This document shows, piece after piece, positions 17,135-26,018 of a DNA stretch of 64,000 nt. Source of the DNA: Longispora albida DSM 44784 (GTDB lineage: Bacteria > Actinomycetota > Actinomycetes > Mycobacteriales > Micromonosporaceae); the NCBI RefSeq assembly GCF_000379825.1, contig NZ_KB903838.1, forward strand, positions 187,046-251,045, in the 5' to 3' direction. The translations under genes were made by a program, and so were the position numbers. A model generated the notes under the pieces. The model worked only from the letters and a program-made list of their open reading frames with translations. It made no database searches and was not told where the DNA came from. Numbering within the stretch: position 1 is the stretch's first letter; each line of letters starts with the position of its first letter.

Positions 17135-18323
17135 GACGCTGGTGGCCGCGCCGCCGGCCAGGGCGGAGGGGCTGCTGGTCGGCGCGCAGTTCGTCACCTG
17201 CCTGGGTAACGGCATCCAGCTGACCGCCTCGGCGCTGCTGGTGGTGCGGGAGACGCCGACCACGCTGTCGGTGGGCTGGCTGTACATCGCGGTGGCCGTG
17301 CCGCAGGTGCTGCTGTCGCTGGTGTTCGGGCGGCTGGCCGACCGGTTCGACCGGCGCCGGCTGTGCCTGTGGTGCAGTGTGGCCAGTGCGGTGCTGGCCG
17401 CGGCGTTGCCGGCCTGGCTGCTGGCCGGGGGGCCGGCGTCGGTCGCAGCGTACACGATGAATTTCGCTCTCGCGGCGGTCACGGCGCTGTTCATGCCCGC
17501 CAGCAACGCGCTGATCAAGGAGCGGGTCGTGCCGGAGCGGCTGGCCGGCTTCAACGCGCACTACGAGATGGCCACCCAGGCAGGCCTGCTGCTGTCCACG
17601 GCGGCCGGTGGCTTCCTGGTCGCCTGGCTCGGGGTCAGCCCGGTGCTGCTCTTCAACGCGGCGACCTTCGTGGCAGTGGCCGGGCTGCTGTGGGCGATGG
17701 GTGAGGAGCGGGTCACGGCCGAGGAGCACGGCCCGCTGGCCGGCGGCGGCCTGGTGCGGGCTCCGCTCCGCCGGCTCGGGGTCCTCTACGCCCTCGGAAA
17801 CATGATCATCACGGTGAGCAACGCACTGCTCGTCGTGCTGGTGATCGAGGTGTACCGGCAGGGGCCCGGCGTCCTCGGCCTGCTCGACGCCGCGGCCGGC
17901 GCCGGGATGTTCTTCGCCGCCGTGCTGTTCAAACGGCTGATCACCCGGGTCGGCGGGCTGGCCATCGCGCTGGCAGGCTACGCAGGCTGTGCCGTGCTGA
18001 CCGTCGGACTGCCCTTGCTGGGCGTCGCGGCGGTGATGGTCCTGCTGCCCGCGGTCGCGCTGACCTTCGGCCTGGCCCGGATCGCGGCGCGTACCCTGCT
18101 GATGCGCGCTGCCGACCCTGCCCGCGCGGGCGCGGTCTTCGGCGCGACCAACGCCTTCGGGCTGGGGTACGCCGTGGTGTCGATGGTGGTGGTGGGGCTG
18201 GTCGCGGACCGGAGCGGGATCGTCCCGGGGTATCTGCTGCTGGCCGCGCTGATCGCGGGCACAGCCCTGATGACGACCTGGACGCTGCGTACCCGTACCT
18301 CGGGCCTACGGGATGACGAGTAG
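17127..18323 (+). CDS. MFS exporter of the ATP-grasp cassette
   Basis: A 398-residue major facilitator with 12 predicted helices. The inter-helix 2/3 motif GRLADRFDRRR is intact, and the segment after helix 5 resembles drug/enterobactin exporters of the MFS_3 group. The ATG lies inside the 3' end of the ATP-grasp gene (8-base overlap), so ligase and exporter are co-translated. It probably exports the product of the ligase and may give self-resistance. Its 3' end overlaps the convergent oxidoreductase gene by 18 bases. Confidence 0.9.
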   Translation: MAETLVAAPPARAEGLLVGAQFVTCLGNGIQLTASALLVVRETPTTLSVGWLYIAVAVPQVLLSLVFGRLADRFDRRRLCLWCSVASAVLAAALPAWLLAGGPASVAAYTMNFALAAVTALFMPASNALIKERVVPERLAGFNAHYEMATQAGLLLSTAAGGFLVAWLGVSPVLLFNAATFVAVAGLLWAMGEERVTAEEHGPLAGGGLVRAPLRRLGVLYALGNMIITVSNALLVVLVIEVYRQGPGVLGLLDAAAGAGMFFAAVLFKRLITRVGGLAIALAGYAGCAVLTVGLPLLGVAAVMVLLPAVALTFGLARIAARTLLMRAADPARAGAVFGATNAFGLGYAVVSMVVVGLVADRSGIVPGYLLLAALIAGTALMTTWTLRTRTSGLRDDE

Positions 18324-19277
18324 CTTCCCGGTGGTACGCCGAGCCTCCAGGTCGCGGTGAGCCTGGGCGACCTCGGCGAGCGGGTAGCGGGCCGTCACGG
18401 TGGTCTCCAGGACCTTGGTGCGCACCCATTCGAGCACGTCGGTGGCGCGCCGGAGCAGCTCGGACCGGTCGGCGATGAAGTGCCCGAGGCTCGGCCGGCT
18501 CAGGGTGAGCGAACCGCCCTGGGCGAGCCGGATGGGGTCGAAGGGCGGCACGGCACCACTCGCGGCGCCGAAGAGCACCAGGTGGCCGCGGGTTCGCAGG
18601 CTGGCGAGGCTCGCATCGAAGGTGTCCCTGCCGACGCCGTCGAAGACGACAGGCACGCCATGGCCGCCGTTGAGCCGCTTCACCTCCGCCGCGAGGTCGT
18701 CCACTGTGGAGTAGAGGATCACCTCGGCGGCCCCGGCACGCCGCGCCAGCTCGGCCTTCTCCGGTGTCGAGGTCGTGCCGATCACTCTGCCGCCGAGATG
18801 GGTGATGAGCTGGGTCAGCGCAAGCCCCATGCCGCCGGCGGCGGCGTGCACGAGCGCCGTGTCGCCCGGCTGGACCGGGTAGGCGTCCTTGACGAGGTAG
18901 TGCGCCGTCATGCCCTGCAGTAGCACGGCGGCTGCGGCCTCGAAGCCGACGCCGTCGGGCAGTGGCACGAGCCGGGAGGCGTCCACGACGGCCCGCTCGG
19001 CATAGGTACCGGGTACCTCCACCCAGCCGACCCGGTCTCCCACGGCGACGTCGGCGACGCCTGGTCCGATCTCGACGACGGTGCCCGTGCCCTCAGTGCC
19101 CGGGGTGAAGGGCAGCGGGAGGGCGTACCGGCCCTGGCGGTGGTAGACGTCGAGGAAGTTGACGCCGGACGCGGCGACCTCCACGACCGCCTGGCCCGGG
19201 CCCGCCACCGGTTGATCAACATCGACCAGTCGCAGTACCTCGGGACCACCCACCCCGGAAACCTGAATCGCTCGCAT
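18306..19277 (-). CDS. Zinc-free quinone oxidoreductase (MDR family)
   Basis: A 323-residue NADPH:quinone reductase-like enzyme. The GroES-like domain (about 1-120) has ASGVNFLDVYHRQGRY and FTPGTEGTGTV; the Rossmann domain has AAAGGMGLALTQL and the C-terminal part RYPLAEVAQAHRDLEARRTTGKLL, all typical of bacterial QOR/ζ-crystallin. No structural zinc cysteines are present. It reduces quinones or other conjugated carbonyls with NADPH. ATG 19277 has AGGAGGG upstream. Its stop overlaps the MFS gene on the opposite strand. Confidence 0.95.
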   Translation of the reverse strand: MRAIQVSGVGGPEVLRLVDVDQPVAGPGQAVVEVAASGVNFLDVYHRQGRYALPLPFTPGTEGTGTVVEIGPGVADVAVGDRVGWVEVPGTYAERAVVDASRLVPLPDGVGFEAAAAVLLQGMTAHYLVKDAYPVQPGDTALVHAAAGGMGLALTQLITHLGGRVIGTTSTPEKAELARRAGAAEVILYSTVDDLAAEVKRLNGGHGVPVVFDGVGRDTFDASLASLRTRGHLVLFGAASGAVPPFDPIRLAQGGSLTLSRPSLGHFIADRSELLRRATDVLEWVRTKVLETTVTARYPLAEVAQAHRDLEARRTTGKLLVIP

Positions 19278-19566
19278 AACCCCTCCTGAAACGGCTCTCT
19301 TCCCGCGCCAACCCCGGTCGCGGCGATCCGATTCCCGTCGCGGCGAGGTGTCGTAGCCGTCACATTCAGGTCAGCGGCGGAGCGGCTCACCGGCGACTCG
19401 GCATCACGTCAGAGCGCCGGCACCCCAGCCACGTCAGCACTCGGCACGCCGCCGGCGTCCAGCGGGGTTGTCCGGGACTGTCCACAGTGGGCGGTCGCGG
19501 CTCTGTTCTCTCATACGGTGAGGCCACGAACTGGGCATCCGCCCCAGGCAAACATGGAGGTCAACC

Positions 19567-19809
19567 ATGCTTCGTGGAAAAATCGCCCGGGCCACCGCCG
19601 TCGCGGCGCTGGCCGTCGCCGGGGTGGCGGCCCTGGCAGGACCCACGTCGGCTGACGGGGTCCACCTGTACCAGAACGACCAGTACCGGGGCGGCTACGC
19701 CTATCGGGCCGACAGTGAGTACACGTACCACGACAACGACGGGTTCAACAACGGCTACTCCCTTGCCGACGCCCTCACCTCGCTCTGGAACCAGACCCCA
19801 GGGGACTGA
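19567..19809 (+). CDS. Small secreted beta/gamma-crystallin or I36 inhibitor-like protein
   Basis: An 80-residue exported peptide. ATG 19567 follows GGAGG by 6 bases; a Sec signal peptide ends near residue 29 (PTSA-D). The mature 50 residues contain LYQNDQYRGGYAYR, then NDGFNNGYSL, the layout of one Greek-key motif as found in the peptidase inhibitor I36 (SMPI) family and bacterial crystallins: aromatic, Gly-Gly turn and Asn/Asp-rich loop. No cysteines. It could inhibit a metallopeptidase or bind Ca2+; at half the family length this is inference. Confidence 0.75.
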   Translation: MLRGKIARATAVAALAVAGVAALAGPTSADGVHLYQNDQYRGGYAYRADSEYTYHDNDGFNNGYSLADALTSLWNQTPGD

Positions 19810-20029
19810 CCCTCTTCTCGAACCACCGGTACGAGGGTGACCCGAGATCGGCCTGCGCCGGGCACTGGGCGCCCGGGGGCCGCACGTCGCCGGGCAGTTC
19901 CTCGCCGAAAGCGCTCCGGCGTTAGCACTCCTCGCGTTTGAGCCGGACGGGGCCATAACGGACCTCGGCGGCTCCGGCCGGCGCTGTCAGGGGCGGCGGA
20001 CTCCGGCGCGCCGCCCTACATTGAAGGGC

Positions 20030-20461
20030 GTGAAGTCCGTACTCAAACGCCTGGCGCCGTTTCTGCTCGGTGTGGCCCCAGTAGCCAACCTCATGCTGGG
20101 CGGGCCCCGCGAGCTGTCGGGAGCCATGATCATGGCGGGGCTGATCGCCGCGGTCGGCTTCTACCTGTGGTGGTGCGCCCAGCACTGGTACCTGCGGTTC
20201 ACCGGAGCACAGGCGACGGCACGCCTGCTGGACAGCGGCCGGGTGGAACTCCGGCTCGAGGACGGCGGCAGGACCGAGGTGCCCCGGACAAGACGGGGCA
20301 CCGTCCTGCGCTCCGGCACGGAAGTGGTGTACCCACCCGGCCGGCCGGAGAAGTACCTCGTGCCGGACGACCTGGTGACACTGGTCATCACGACAGTGCT
20401 CAGCCTGGCGGTGGCTCCCCTGATCGTCTGGCTGACCTGGACCCTGATCTCTAGCATCTGA
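20030..20461 (+). CDS. DUF3592-like membrane protein
   Basis: A 143-residue protein with two membrane helices near the N-terminus (about 8-22 and 30-48) and one at the C-terminus (about 118-138), enclosing a beta-rich domain with GAQATARLLDSGRVELRLED, as in DUF3592 proteins. GTG 20030 is 7 bases after TACATT (20017-20022), fitting a leaderless start; TTG 20021 is less likely. Function unknown. Confidence 0.65.
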   Translation: MKSVLKRLAPFLLGVAPVANLMLGGPRELSGAMIMAGLIAAVGFYLWWCAQHWYLRFTGAQATARLLDSGRVELRLEDGGRTEVPRTRRGTVLRSGTEVVYPPGRPEKYLVPDDLVTLVITTVLSLAVAPLIVWLTWTLISSI

Positions 20462-20569
20462 CCGCGAGCCAGCGGGCGGCGAACGCGGCTGTGACCCGCT
20501 CGGCGTGTCAGTCCACTGTGGCCGGATGCCCCTTGCTTGCCCGGCCACCCGCCAGCTAGCGTCGCGACC

Positions 20570-20983
20570 ATGACCGACTACGCGGACATGGCCCGGCGGG
20601 GGGATCTCGACGGGCTGGCCGGCCTCTCCGACGGCGACCCGGACGGGAACGGCGACCTGCTGGCGTACCGCTGGCTGCACGTCGCCAGGGACTTCGGCCA
20701 CGACGCGGCCGACGAGCTGATCGACGACCTGCTGGAGGTCTCCTCGCTGCGGTACGACGACGATCAGTTCGCCGTGGGCAGTGAGCACTTCGGCCTCGGG
20801 CTCGCGTACCTGACGGGACGCGACGGCCTGCCGGTCGACCCGGAGCTGGCCGGGAGGCACCTGGCGGAGGCCAGGGAACTCGGCTGGCCCGTGCACGCCG
20901 AGGGCGGAGACCAGCTGCTCGCCGAGGCCAGGGCCGGACTGTCCGGTCCGGGCCTGACCGCGTTCACCCAGATCTTCGGCTAG
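20570..20983 (+). CDS. Hypothetical protein with Sel1/TPR-like helices
   Basis: A 137-residue soluble, acidic, mainly helical protein. The segment AYRWLHVARDFGHDAADELI and the later HFGLGLAYLTGRDGLPVD...AGRHLAEARELGW resemble two Sel1-like repeat units. ATG 20570 is 7 bases after TAGCGT (20557-20562), the leaderless arrangement. It may be an adaptor protein; the family is not certain. Confidence 0.65.
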   Translation: MTDYADMARRGDLDGLAGLSDGDPDGNGDLLAYRWLHVARDFGHDAADELIDDLLEVSSLRYDDDQFAVGSEHFGLGLAYLTGRDGLPVDPELAGRHLAEARELGWPVHAEGGDQLLAEARAGLSGPGLTAFTQIFG

Positions 20984-21011
20984 CGGTTCACGGCAGGCCG
21001 GGGAGGTAGTG

Positions 21012-21560
21012 ATGCTGGTCGGGTCGCGGGCTGGGTTCGGCCTGGAGTTCCACATCGAGCGGGATCCGGATCTGCTGTGCGCCGACGTGTTCGTCGGCGG
21101 GCTCCACGTGAACACGTGGGACAACGCGTTCTATCCGCCGTTGCTGGTGATGAGACTTACGGACGAGGCCAGCCGGTTCCGCACGCCAGTCGCGCCGCTG
21201 GCAGGGTTCACCACGCCATGGGAGTCCTTGCAGGTGGCCGAGGGCTGGATGCGTGACGACGGCACCTCCACCACTGGCCTCGCGGCGGCACTCGCAGGGT
21301 GCAGATTCCTGGAATGGGGGGAGTGCACCGACCAGGTGACGGCGTTCGCGTTCCCTGACGGCGAGCGGGTGCACCTCGCCTGCCGGGTCCGCGACGTAGA
21401 CGGATCTGCCGGGGACCGGCCGGAGCGGGCGACGGTATCCGTGAGCCGTACGGTGCTCTTCGAGACACTGGAACATGGCCTCGCCATCGCCGAACGCGAA
21501 TGGTCCGCGCGGCTTGCCGCCATCAAGGCCCGCACAGGCACATTGCAGGTGCCGGGCTGA
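21012..21560 (+). CDS. Hypothetical protein (182 aa)
   Basis: A soluble protein starting at ATG 21012 with GGGAGG 5 bases upstream (GTG 21009 also in frame). It has an N-terminal beta-rich half (GLEFHIERDPDLLCADVFVGG) and a long C-terminal helix. It has no signal or membrane segment. The organisation resembles immunity-like proteins of actinobacteria but no family is recognised. It is 28 bases after the preceding gene and may share its transcript. Confidence 0.7.
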   Translation: MLVGSRAGFGLEFHIERDPDLLCADVFVGGLHVNTWDNAFYPPLLVMRLTDEASRFRTPVAPLAGFTTPWESLQVAEGWMRDDGTSTTGLAAALAGCRFLEWGECTDQVTAFAFPDGERVHLACRVRDVDGSAGDRPERATVSVSRTVLFETLEHGLAIAEREWSARLAAIKARTGTLQVPG

Positions 21561-21628
21561 GCCCTGCTCGGCCAGCCCGGCCTGCGCCTGTCCCGGCGCC
21601 GCAGCCTGACGCCGGTACGCTCACGGCC

Positions 21629-22450
21629 ATGATCACGTTGTCCCTTGTGGATCCGTCCCGCCCGCACTGGCGGGAAGCCGGCGCGCCCCGGCCGGTCGAG
21701 ACCGTCGTCTTCGTGCCGACGGGGCCGGGGCCGCACCCTGTCGTGCTGCTGTCGCACGGTACCGGCGGCGAGATCGCCGACCTGGCCTGGTTCGCCGAGG
21801 GGCTGGCCGCCGCCGGTTACCTGGTCGCAGGCGTCAACCATCACGGCAACACCGCGCGTGAGCCGTACGACCCGCGTGGCTTCGTCCGCTGGTGGGACCG
21901 GCCGCTGGACATGAGCGTCGCGCTCGACGGGGTGCTGGCCCGGTACGCGGCCGACCCGGCGCGGATCATGGCGGCCGGCTTCTCGCTCGGCGGGTACACG
22001 GCGGTCGCGCTGGCCGGCGCGCGGATGTCGGCGGCCGCGTACGCCGCCCTCGCCGCGAGCCCGGAGGACGCGCCGCCGACGCCGGAGTACCCGGACCTGG
22101 ACGCCGACCTGCGCGCGATCATCGACGAGCAGGACTTCGCCGGCTACGTCGCCGAGTGCGGGCGCGACGTGCGGGACCGGCGGGTGCGCGCCGCGTACCT
22201 GATGGCGCCTTCCGGCGGGCCGATGCTCGACCCGGACAGCGTGGCGCGGATCGGCGCTCCGGTACGCGTGGTGTGGGGCGACGCCGACGACATCCTGCCG
22301 CCGGAGGCGTTCGCGAAGTTCTACCTGGCCACGGTGCCGGACGTGTCGGGGCGCTCCCTCGGCGCGGAGGTCGGCCACTACGACTTCGTACGGGGCACGC
22401 TGGCCGATGTGGTGGTACCGGACGCGGTCACGTTCCTCGCCGCTGGCTGA
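21629..22450 (+). CDS. Alpha/beta hydrolase, dienelactone hydrolase-like
   Basis: A 273-residue serine hydrolase of the platelet-activating-factor acetylhydrolase/dienelactone hydrolase-like group. The oxyanion region is VLLSHGTGG, the nucleophile elbow AAGFSLGGYTA (Ser near residue 116), the acid in VWGDADDILPP and the histidine in VGHYDF. ATG 21629 stands 7 bases after TACGCT (21616-21621); the frame is open upstream but lacks family sequence there. Substrate unknown. Confidence 0.9.
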   Translation: MITLSLVDPSRPHWREAGAPRPVETVVFVPTGPGPHPVVLLSHGTGGEIADLAWFAEGLAAAGYLVAGVNHHGNTAREPYDPRGFVRWWDRPLDMSVALDGVLARYAADPARIMAAGFSLGGYTAVALAGARMSAAAYAALAASPEDAPPTPEYPDLDADLRAIIDEQDFAGYVAECGRDVRDRRVRAAYLMAPSGGPMLDPDSVARIGAPVRVVWGDADDILPPEAFAKFYLATVPDVSGRSLGAEVGHYDFVRGTLADVVVPDAVTFLAAG

Positions 22451-22592
22451 ACCAGGCGTTCAGCGCCGTTCGGAGGTCGCGGGCCTCGGGGGCCCCGGTG
22501 CGGGTACAAAGGACGATTTTGTGCGCTGATGGGTGCGGGAGTGGCGGCACGTGCTTGCTGGGGCGGGGTCTGGGCGGGGTTAGAGTCGCCGG

Positions 22593-23879
22593 GTGACGGT
22601 GGATGATCATCGGATGAAGCGGCCGGGCTCCGTGGCTGTGGCTCTCCTGACCGGGGCGATCGCGGGCCTGGCCCTGACCGCGCCGTGGGGCTGGCCGGTC
22701 AGGGTGGCCGGTGCCGTGGCTGTGTCCTTGGTGGTCGCGGCGTCTGAGGTGGTGGCGCGTTCCCGGCAGCGGCCTGGCCAGATTCCGGCGCTGTGGTCGC
22801 GGGTCGTGATGAGCGGGGCGCTGGCTGCGCCTCTGGGCTGGGCTCTCGGCGCGGTGACCGGTGCCGGGCCGGTGGTGGCCGGTCTTGTCATGGGAGGGCT
22901 CGCCGGCCTGCTCGGCATCCGGCCGTACAAGGTGATCCTGGGACCCGTCGTTGGTCTCCTGACGGGGTGGACGCTGTCGCTGGTGTGGGCGGATGTGCCC
23001 GCCGCCGTCACCGCCACGTGCGTCATCGTCGCTTTCCGTGTACTGGCGGCCCTGCTGTTCCGTGAGGCTGGAGTGAGCCTGCTCGCCGAGCGGGTCGATG
23101 CCGCGCAGCTGCCGTTCGTCGTTCCGCTGGCGGCGCGGACGCGCTATGTCGGGACAGGCTATGTGCGGGACCTGGCCGAGCTGACCGGTGGTTCCTATCA
23201 GGGCGGCGCGCCGGATGTCGGCATCGTCGCCTCGCTGGACGACCTGGCCGGGCCGCAGTTCGACCCTGCGGGCACCGATCAGCTCGTACGGGAGTTCTAC
23301 GAGCACACCACGCGGTTCACGCTGGACATCGTGCCCAGGTGGCGGATGTGGGTGCGCCCCGGCTACCTGCTCTATCGCAGCCTGGTGGCCCGTCCGCTGG
23401 GGCAGGCGAACGTACCCATGAACCAGAAGGAGACGCAGCGCGGGATCCGCAGCCGCATCGACACGATCTCCGGCCCCGATGGTGCGATCAGCGTCCGGGG
23501 GTGGATCCGTTCGTTCACTGACACCGACGAGCCGATCTACGTTGGCATCTACACGACCTACCGGCGGGATGGCCGTGGGTACGTGAGCGTGGGTTTCCCG
23601 TTGCCCCAGGCGAGTTTCACGGCCACGCTGGAACCACGGTCCCGCCCCGGCGGCGGGCTGGTCCTCACCAGCCGCAGCAAGCTCGACCAGCCCGGGCACT
23701 ATCTGACCTATGTGGACGAGCGGGGTGGGCAGCTGACCGCGCTGGCCGTCCACGGTTTCGCCGAGCAGCTCGACGTCTTCGTCTCAGACGGTGCGCTCCG
23801 GGCCGAGCACGCGTTCTGGATCTTCGGTCTGCCCTTCCTGGTCCTGCACTACCGGATGCACCGCAAGCCCGCCAGCTGA
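22593..23879 (+). CDS. Hypothetical membrane protein with C-terminal soluble domain
   Basis: A 428-residue protein. The first 160 residues hold four to six Gly/Ala-rich membrane helices; residues 170-425 form a soluble domain with a mixed alpha/beta look ([20 protein letters not shown], later [17 protein letters not shown]) and a final hydrophobic stretch [19 protein letters not shown] 22593 is 6 bases after TAGAGT (22581-22586). No catalytic motif or family is recognised. Confidence 0.75.
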   Translation: MTVDDHRMKRPGSVAVALLTGAIAGLALTAPWGWPVRVAGAVAVSLVVAASEVVARSRQRPGQIPALWSRVVMSGALAAPLGWALGAVTGAGPVVAGLVMGGLAGLLGIRPYKVILGPVVGLLTGWTLSLVWADVPAAVTATCVIVAFRVLAALLFREAGVSLLAERVDAAQLPFVVPLAARTRYVGTGYVRDLAELTGGSYQGGAPDVGIVASLDDLAGPQFDPAGTDQLVREFYEHTTRFTLDIVPRWRMWVRPGYLLYRSLVARPLGQANVPMNQKETQRGIRSRIDTISGPDGAISVRGWIRSFTDTDEPIYVGIYTTYRRDGRGYVSVGFPLPQASFTATLEPRSRPGGGLVLTSRSKLDQPGHYLTYVDERGGQLTALAVHGFAEQLDVFVSDGALRAEHAFWIFGLPFLVLHYRMHRKPAS

Positions 23880-23963
23880 CAGCACCAGCGCAGCTTGTCT
23901 CACGTTTTCCCGGAACAGCTTCGCGGCCTGCCTGAGCCCGCCACAGCCGGCTACAACGAATGC

Positions 23964-24420
23964 ATGCCCACGATCACTGTCGCCCTGGTGGACCGGCAGG
24001 CCGTCGCCCGCTTCGGCCTGCGCGCCATGCTCGAACCCGGCTGCGAGGTCGTCGCGGTCGCCGACCCGAAGGATGTACCTGTCGAGCAGGTCGACGTCGT
24101 GCTCTGTGACCTCCACGTGTCCGGCGTCGCCGCCGGTCTGCTCGCCAAGGACACCCTCAGCCCTGCCGATCTGCGCGCCGCCGTAGAACGGCTGGCGGGC
24201 GGCGGCTACTCTCCGCCCGACACGCAGATGGCGCTCGCGCCAGGAACGGAACGTGCTGCGGTACATCGCGTGCGGCTTCACGCACCGGCAGATCGCCACC
24301 CGGATGCTGGTCTCGGCGTCCACTGTCGACACGTACGTCGCCCGGGTCCGGGGCAAGCTCGGAGTGGGCAACAAGGCTGAACTCACTCTCGCCGCCGCTC
24401 AGCTCACGATGTTCGGCTCA
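23964..24420 (+). pseudogene. LuxR-type response regulator with deletion and frameshift
   Basis: The start reads MPTITVALVDRQAVARFGLR, the beginning of a NarL-type receiver, with the phospho-acceptor Asp in DVVLCDLHVSG. The next ~30 residues, including beta-4 and the conserved Ser/Thr, are missing: the sequence jumps to LLAKDTLSPADLRAAVERLAGG at the end of the domain. Near 24231-24240 the frame then breaks. The DNA-binding part (ERNVLRYIACGFTHRQIATRMLVSASTVDTY...) continues in another frame, as if two bases were lost from a CTCTCGCGC-like run. No intact product is expected unless a shift is corrected. No histidine kinase is adjacent. Confidence 0.75.
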
Positions 24421-24450
24421 GCCCGCCTCAGCCCGCCTCAGCCCGCCTCA
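24421..24450. repeat. Three tandem copies of GCCCGCCTCA
   Basis: A perfect 10-bp unit repeated three times at the junction between the LuxR remnant (+) and the TPR remnant (-). The last copy contains the TPR remnant stop codon on the minus strand. Confidence 0.9.
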
Positions 24451-24795
24451 GTCCGGCTGGTGGACCCGGGGGCTGATCCGGGCGGCGTCCGGGAGGCCGA
24501 GTTCCCGGTAGCCGCGCAGCGCTTCCAGCCATAGCCCGGCTGGGTCCTCGCCCAGCCGCTCGGCACAGCCGGCGAGAAGCTCGATGGTGGCTGCTTCCTC
24601 GTACCGGTTGCCCAGCGCCCTGTGCCCGGCGAGAGCCTCCCGGGCGATCTCCGCTGCCAGCTGGTACCGGCCGGCCGCGTACTCGGCTCGCGCGGCCAGA
24701 CTGCGGGCTTGGGCGTGCGGCTGCCGGAACCCGTTCGCCTCGGTCAGCTCGGCCGCCCGGCCGGCGGTGGCGCGTGCGGCGCATATTGGACGGCG
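24448..24795 (-). pseudogene. C-terminal fragment of a TPR protein
   Basis: The minus frame reads TAGRAAELTEANGFRQPHAQ, then ARAEYAAGRYQLAAEIAREAL and GNRYEEAATIELLAGCAERLG, ending GYRELGLPDAARIS and a stop at 24448. These are two to three TPR helices like those at the end of AfsR/NB-ARC proteins. There is no start codon and the frame is closed at 24796, where it abuts a different remnant. A truncated gene end. Confidence 0.65.
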
Positions 24796-25068
24796 TCAGG
24801 TGCCCCAGGGGTCGCCCCACGCTGGCGACGGGTGGCTCCCATCCCGCCAGCTCGGTGAGGGCGGTCTCCAGCGGGACGTGCCGGGCACCCACTACGGGGT
24901 TCACCCGCAGGACGGCTGGCAGGTCCGTCGTTGCGAGGTTCAGCCCGAGCCAGCCCCCGGCGTCCTTGCTGTTGCCAGGCTGGAGGAAATCCCCAGCTTC
25001 TTCGTGAAGCCGATGGTGCGCAGCGCGTTCGCGCAGGCCTTCAAGCTTTCTGCTTTCAGGGTGGTCAT
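24781..25068 (-). pseudogene. Frameshifted small-protein gene of unknown family
   Basis: ATG 25068 has AAGGA seven bases upstream and opens MTTLKAESLKACANALRTIG FTKK. After about 26 codons the coding sense moves to another frame at a GCTGGGG run: GDFLQPGNSKDAGGWLGLNL, then TDLPAVLRVNPVVGARHVPL and ETALTELAGWEPPVAS. It ends where the TPR fragment begins. The combined sequence looks like one small domain protein broken by a single-base slip and then truncated. No function can be given. Confidence 0.55.
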
Positions 25069-25212
25069 CTCTGCGTCCTTCGGGTTGCTCAGCGGTGAGG
25101 ATAGCCGCCGAAGTCGGCATTGAGGGTCTGCGGTCCGTTGGCTGCGAGCTGGTTCGGAGGCTGGTGATCTCCGGTCCAGTGCCATCAGGGTAGTTAGCTC
25201 TATATGAGACGC

Positions 25213-25264
25213 CCCCGCTCCGCTGATCCTGTAGAGGATCCATCGAAGCGGGGCCTTCATTTTT
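25213..25264 (+). terminator. Hairpin with T-run downstream of the DUF4240 gene
   Basis: Arms CCCCGCTCCG (25213-25222) and CGAAGCGGGG (25244-25253) pair with one mismatch, with an inner GATCCT/AGGATC stem; TTCATTTTT follows on the plus strand. It lies just after the minus-strand DUF4240 stop, so it may serve both directions. Confidence 0.6.
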
Positions 25265-25276
25265 GTCACATGCAAA

Positions 25277-25867
25277 CTAGAGCGACCAGCCTCGCAGGGC
25301 GCTGATCCGTGGTAGCCGAGTGTGCACGGCTACATCGGCGCCGTAGTCCTCGGGATAGGAGTCCTCCAGGTAGATAGCGAGCTGCTCCTCCAGTACGGCC
25401 GGGCGATCAAGCGGCTGCGTAGTGTGCGCCCCCAGTTTCGCTGCGATCGCCTCGAAAGCCTCGGCCGCGACGGTCCCGAGTGAGGCGCACTGCGGGTAGT
25501 CCGCATCGCTCCAAGGGTGGGGAAGGCGCATGATCCGTTCAATCTCGCCTGCCGAAGCCAGCGTATCGGGATCCCGCAGGGCTTCTCGGGATACCTCACT
25601 GCCTTGGGCCACGATCCAAAGGCGGAAGTCGGTGAAAGCGTCTCCTGAGCAGGATTCTCCATGGATGGCATCGGCCGCCTCCCAGAGCCTCCAGTTCAGC
25701 AACCTGTCCATGCAGTCAAGGAGCTGGCGCTGGAACGTAGCCACCTGCGGTATCGGCAAGCGCGCTAGTTTGGGCAGAAGCAGACCCGGCATCTCTTGGT
25801 CGGTGCGCGCATCATCAGGAATGGAATCGATGAGCGTCCACAATGTGGAACCGCCGGGTGCTGACAT
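25277..25867 (-). CDS. DUF4240 family protein, possible immunity protein
   Basis: A 196-residue soluble protein. The N-terminal FWxLI-like pattern TLWTLIDSIPDDAR, then WEAADAIHGESCSGDAFTDF and FRLWIVAQGSE, match DUF4240, a family often found near toxin loci. ATG 25867 has GAGGAGG six bases upstream. It is third in line after the RHS toxin and its probable immunity gene (150 bases downstream of the latter), so a second immunity role is possible. This is inference from position. Confidence 0.75.
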   Translation of the reverse strand: MSAPGGSTLWTLIDSIPDDARTDQEMPGLLLPKLARLPIPQVATFQRQLLDCMDRLLNWRLWEAADAIHGESCSGDAFTDFRLWIVAQGSEVSREALRDPDTLASAGEIERIMRLPHPWSDADYPQCASLGTVAAEAFEAIAAKLGAHTTQPLDRPAVLEEQLAIYLEDSYPEDYGADVAVHTRLPRISALRGWSL

Positions 25868-26018
25868 GCCGGTCCTCCTCTTCGGCCGCGCAGGATGTCC
25901 AGCGGGTCCTTAGCCGCCATCCTCCTGAGCAGGGCGGGCATCGGGCGCCGCCGGCACATTGCGGGCGTGACTTCCGCCCTTGGCGAACCGTGCTGATCCG
26001 CCAAGGCCGAAGGCCTAT

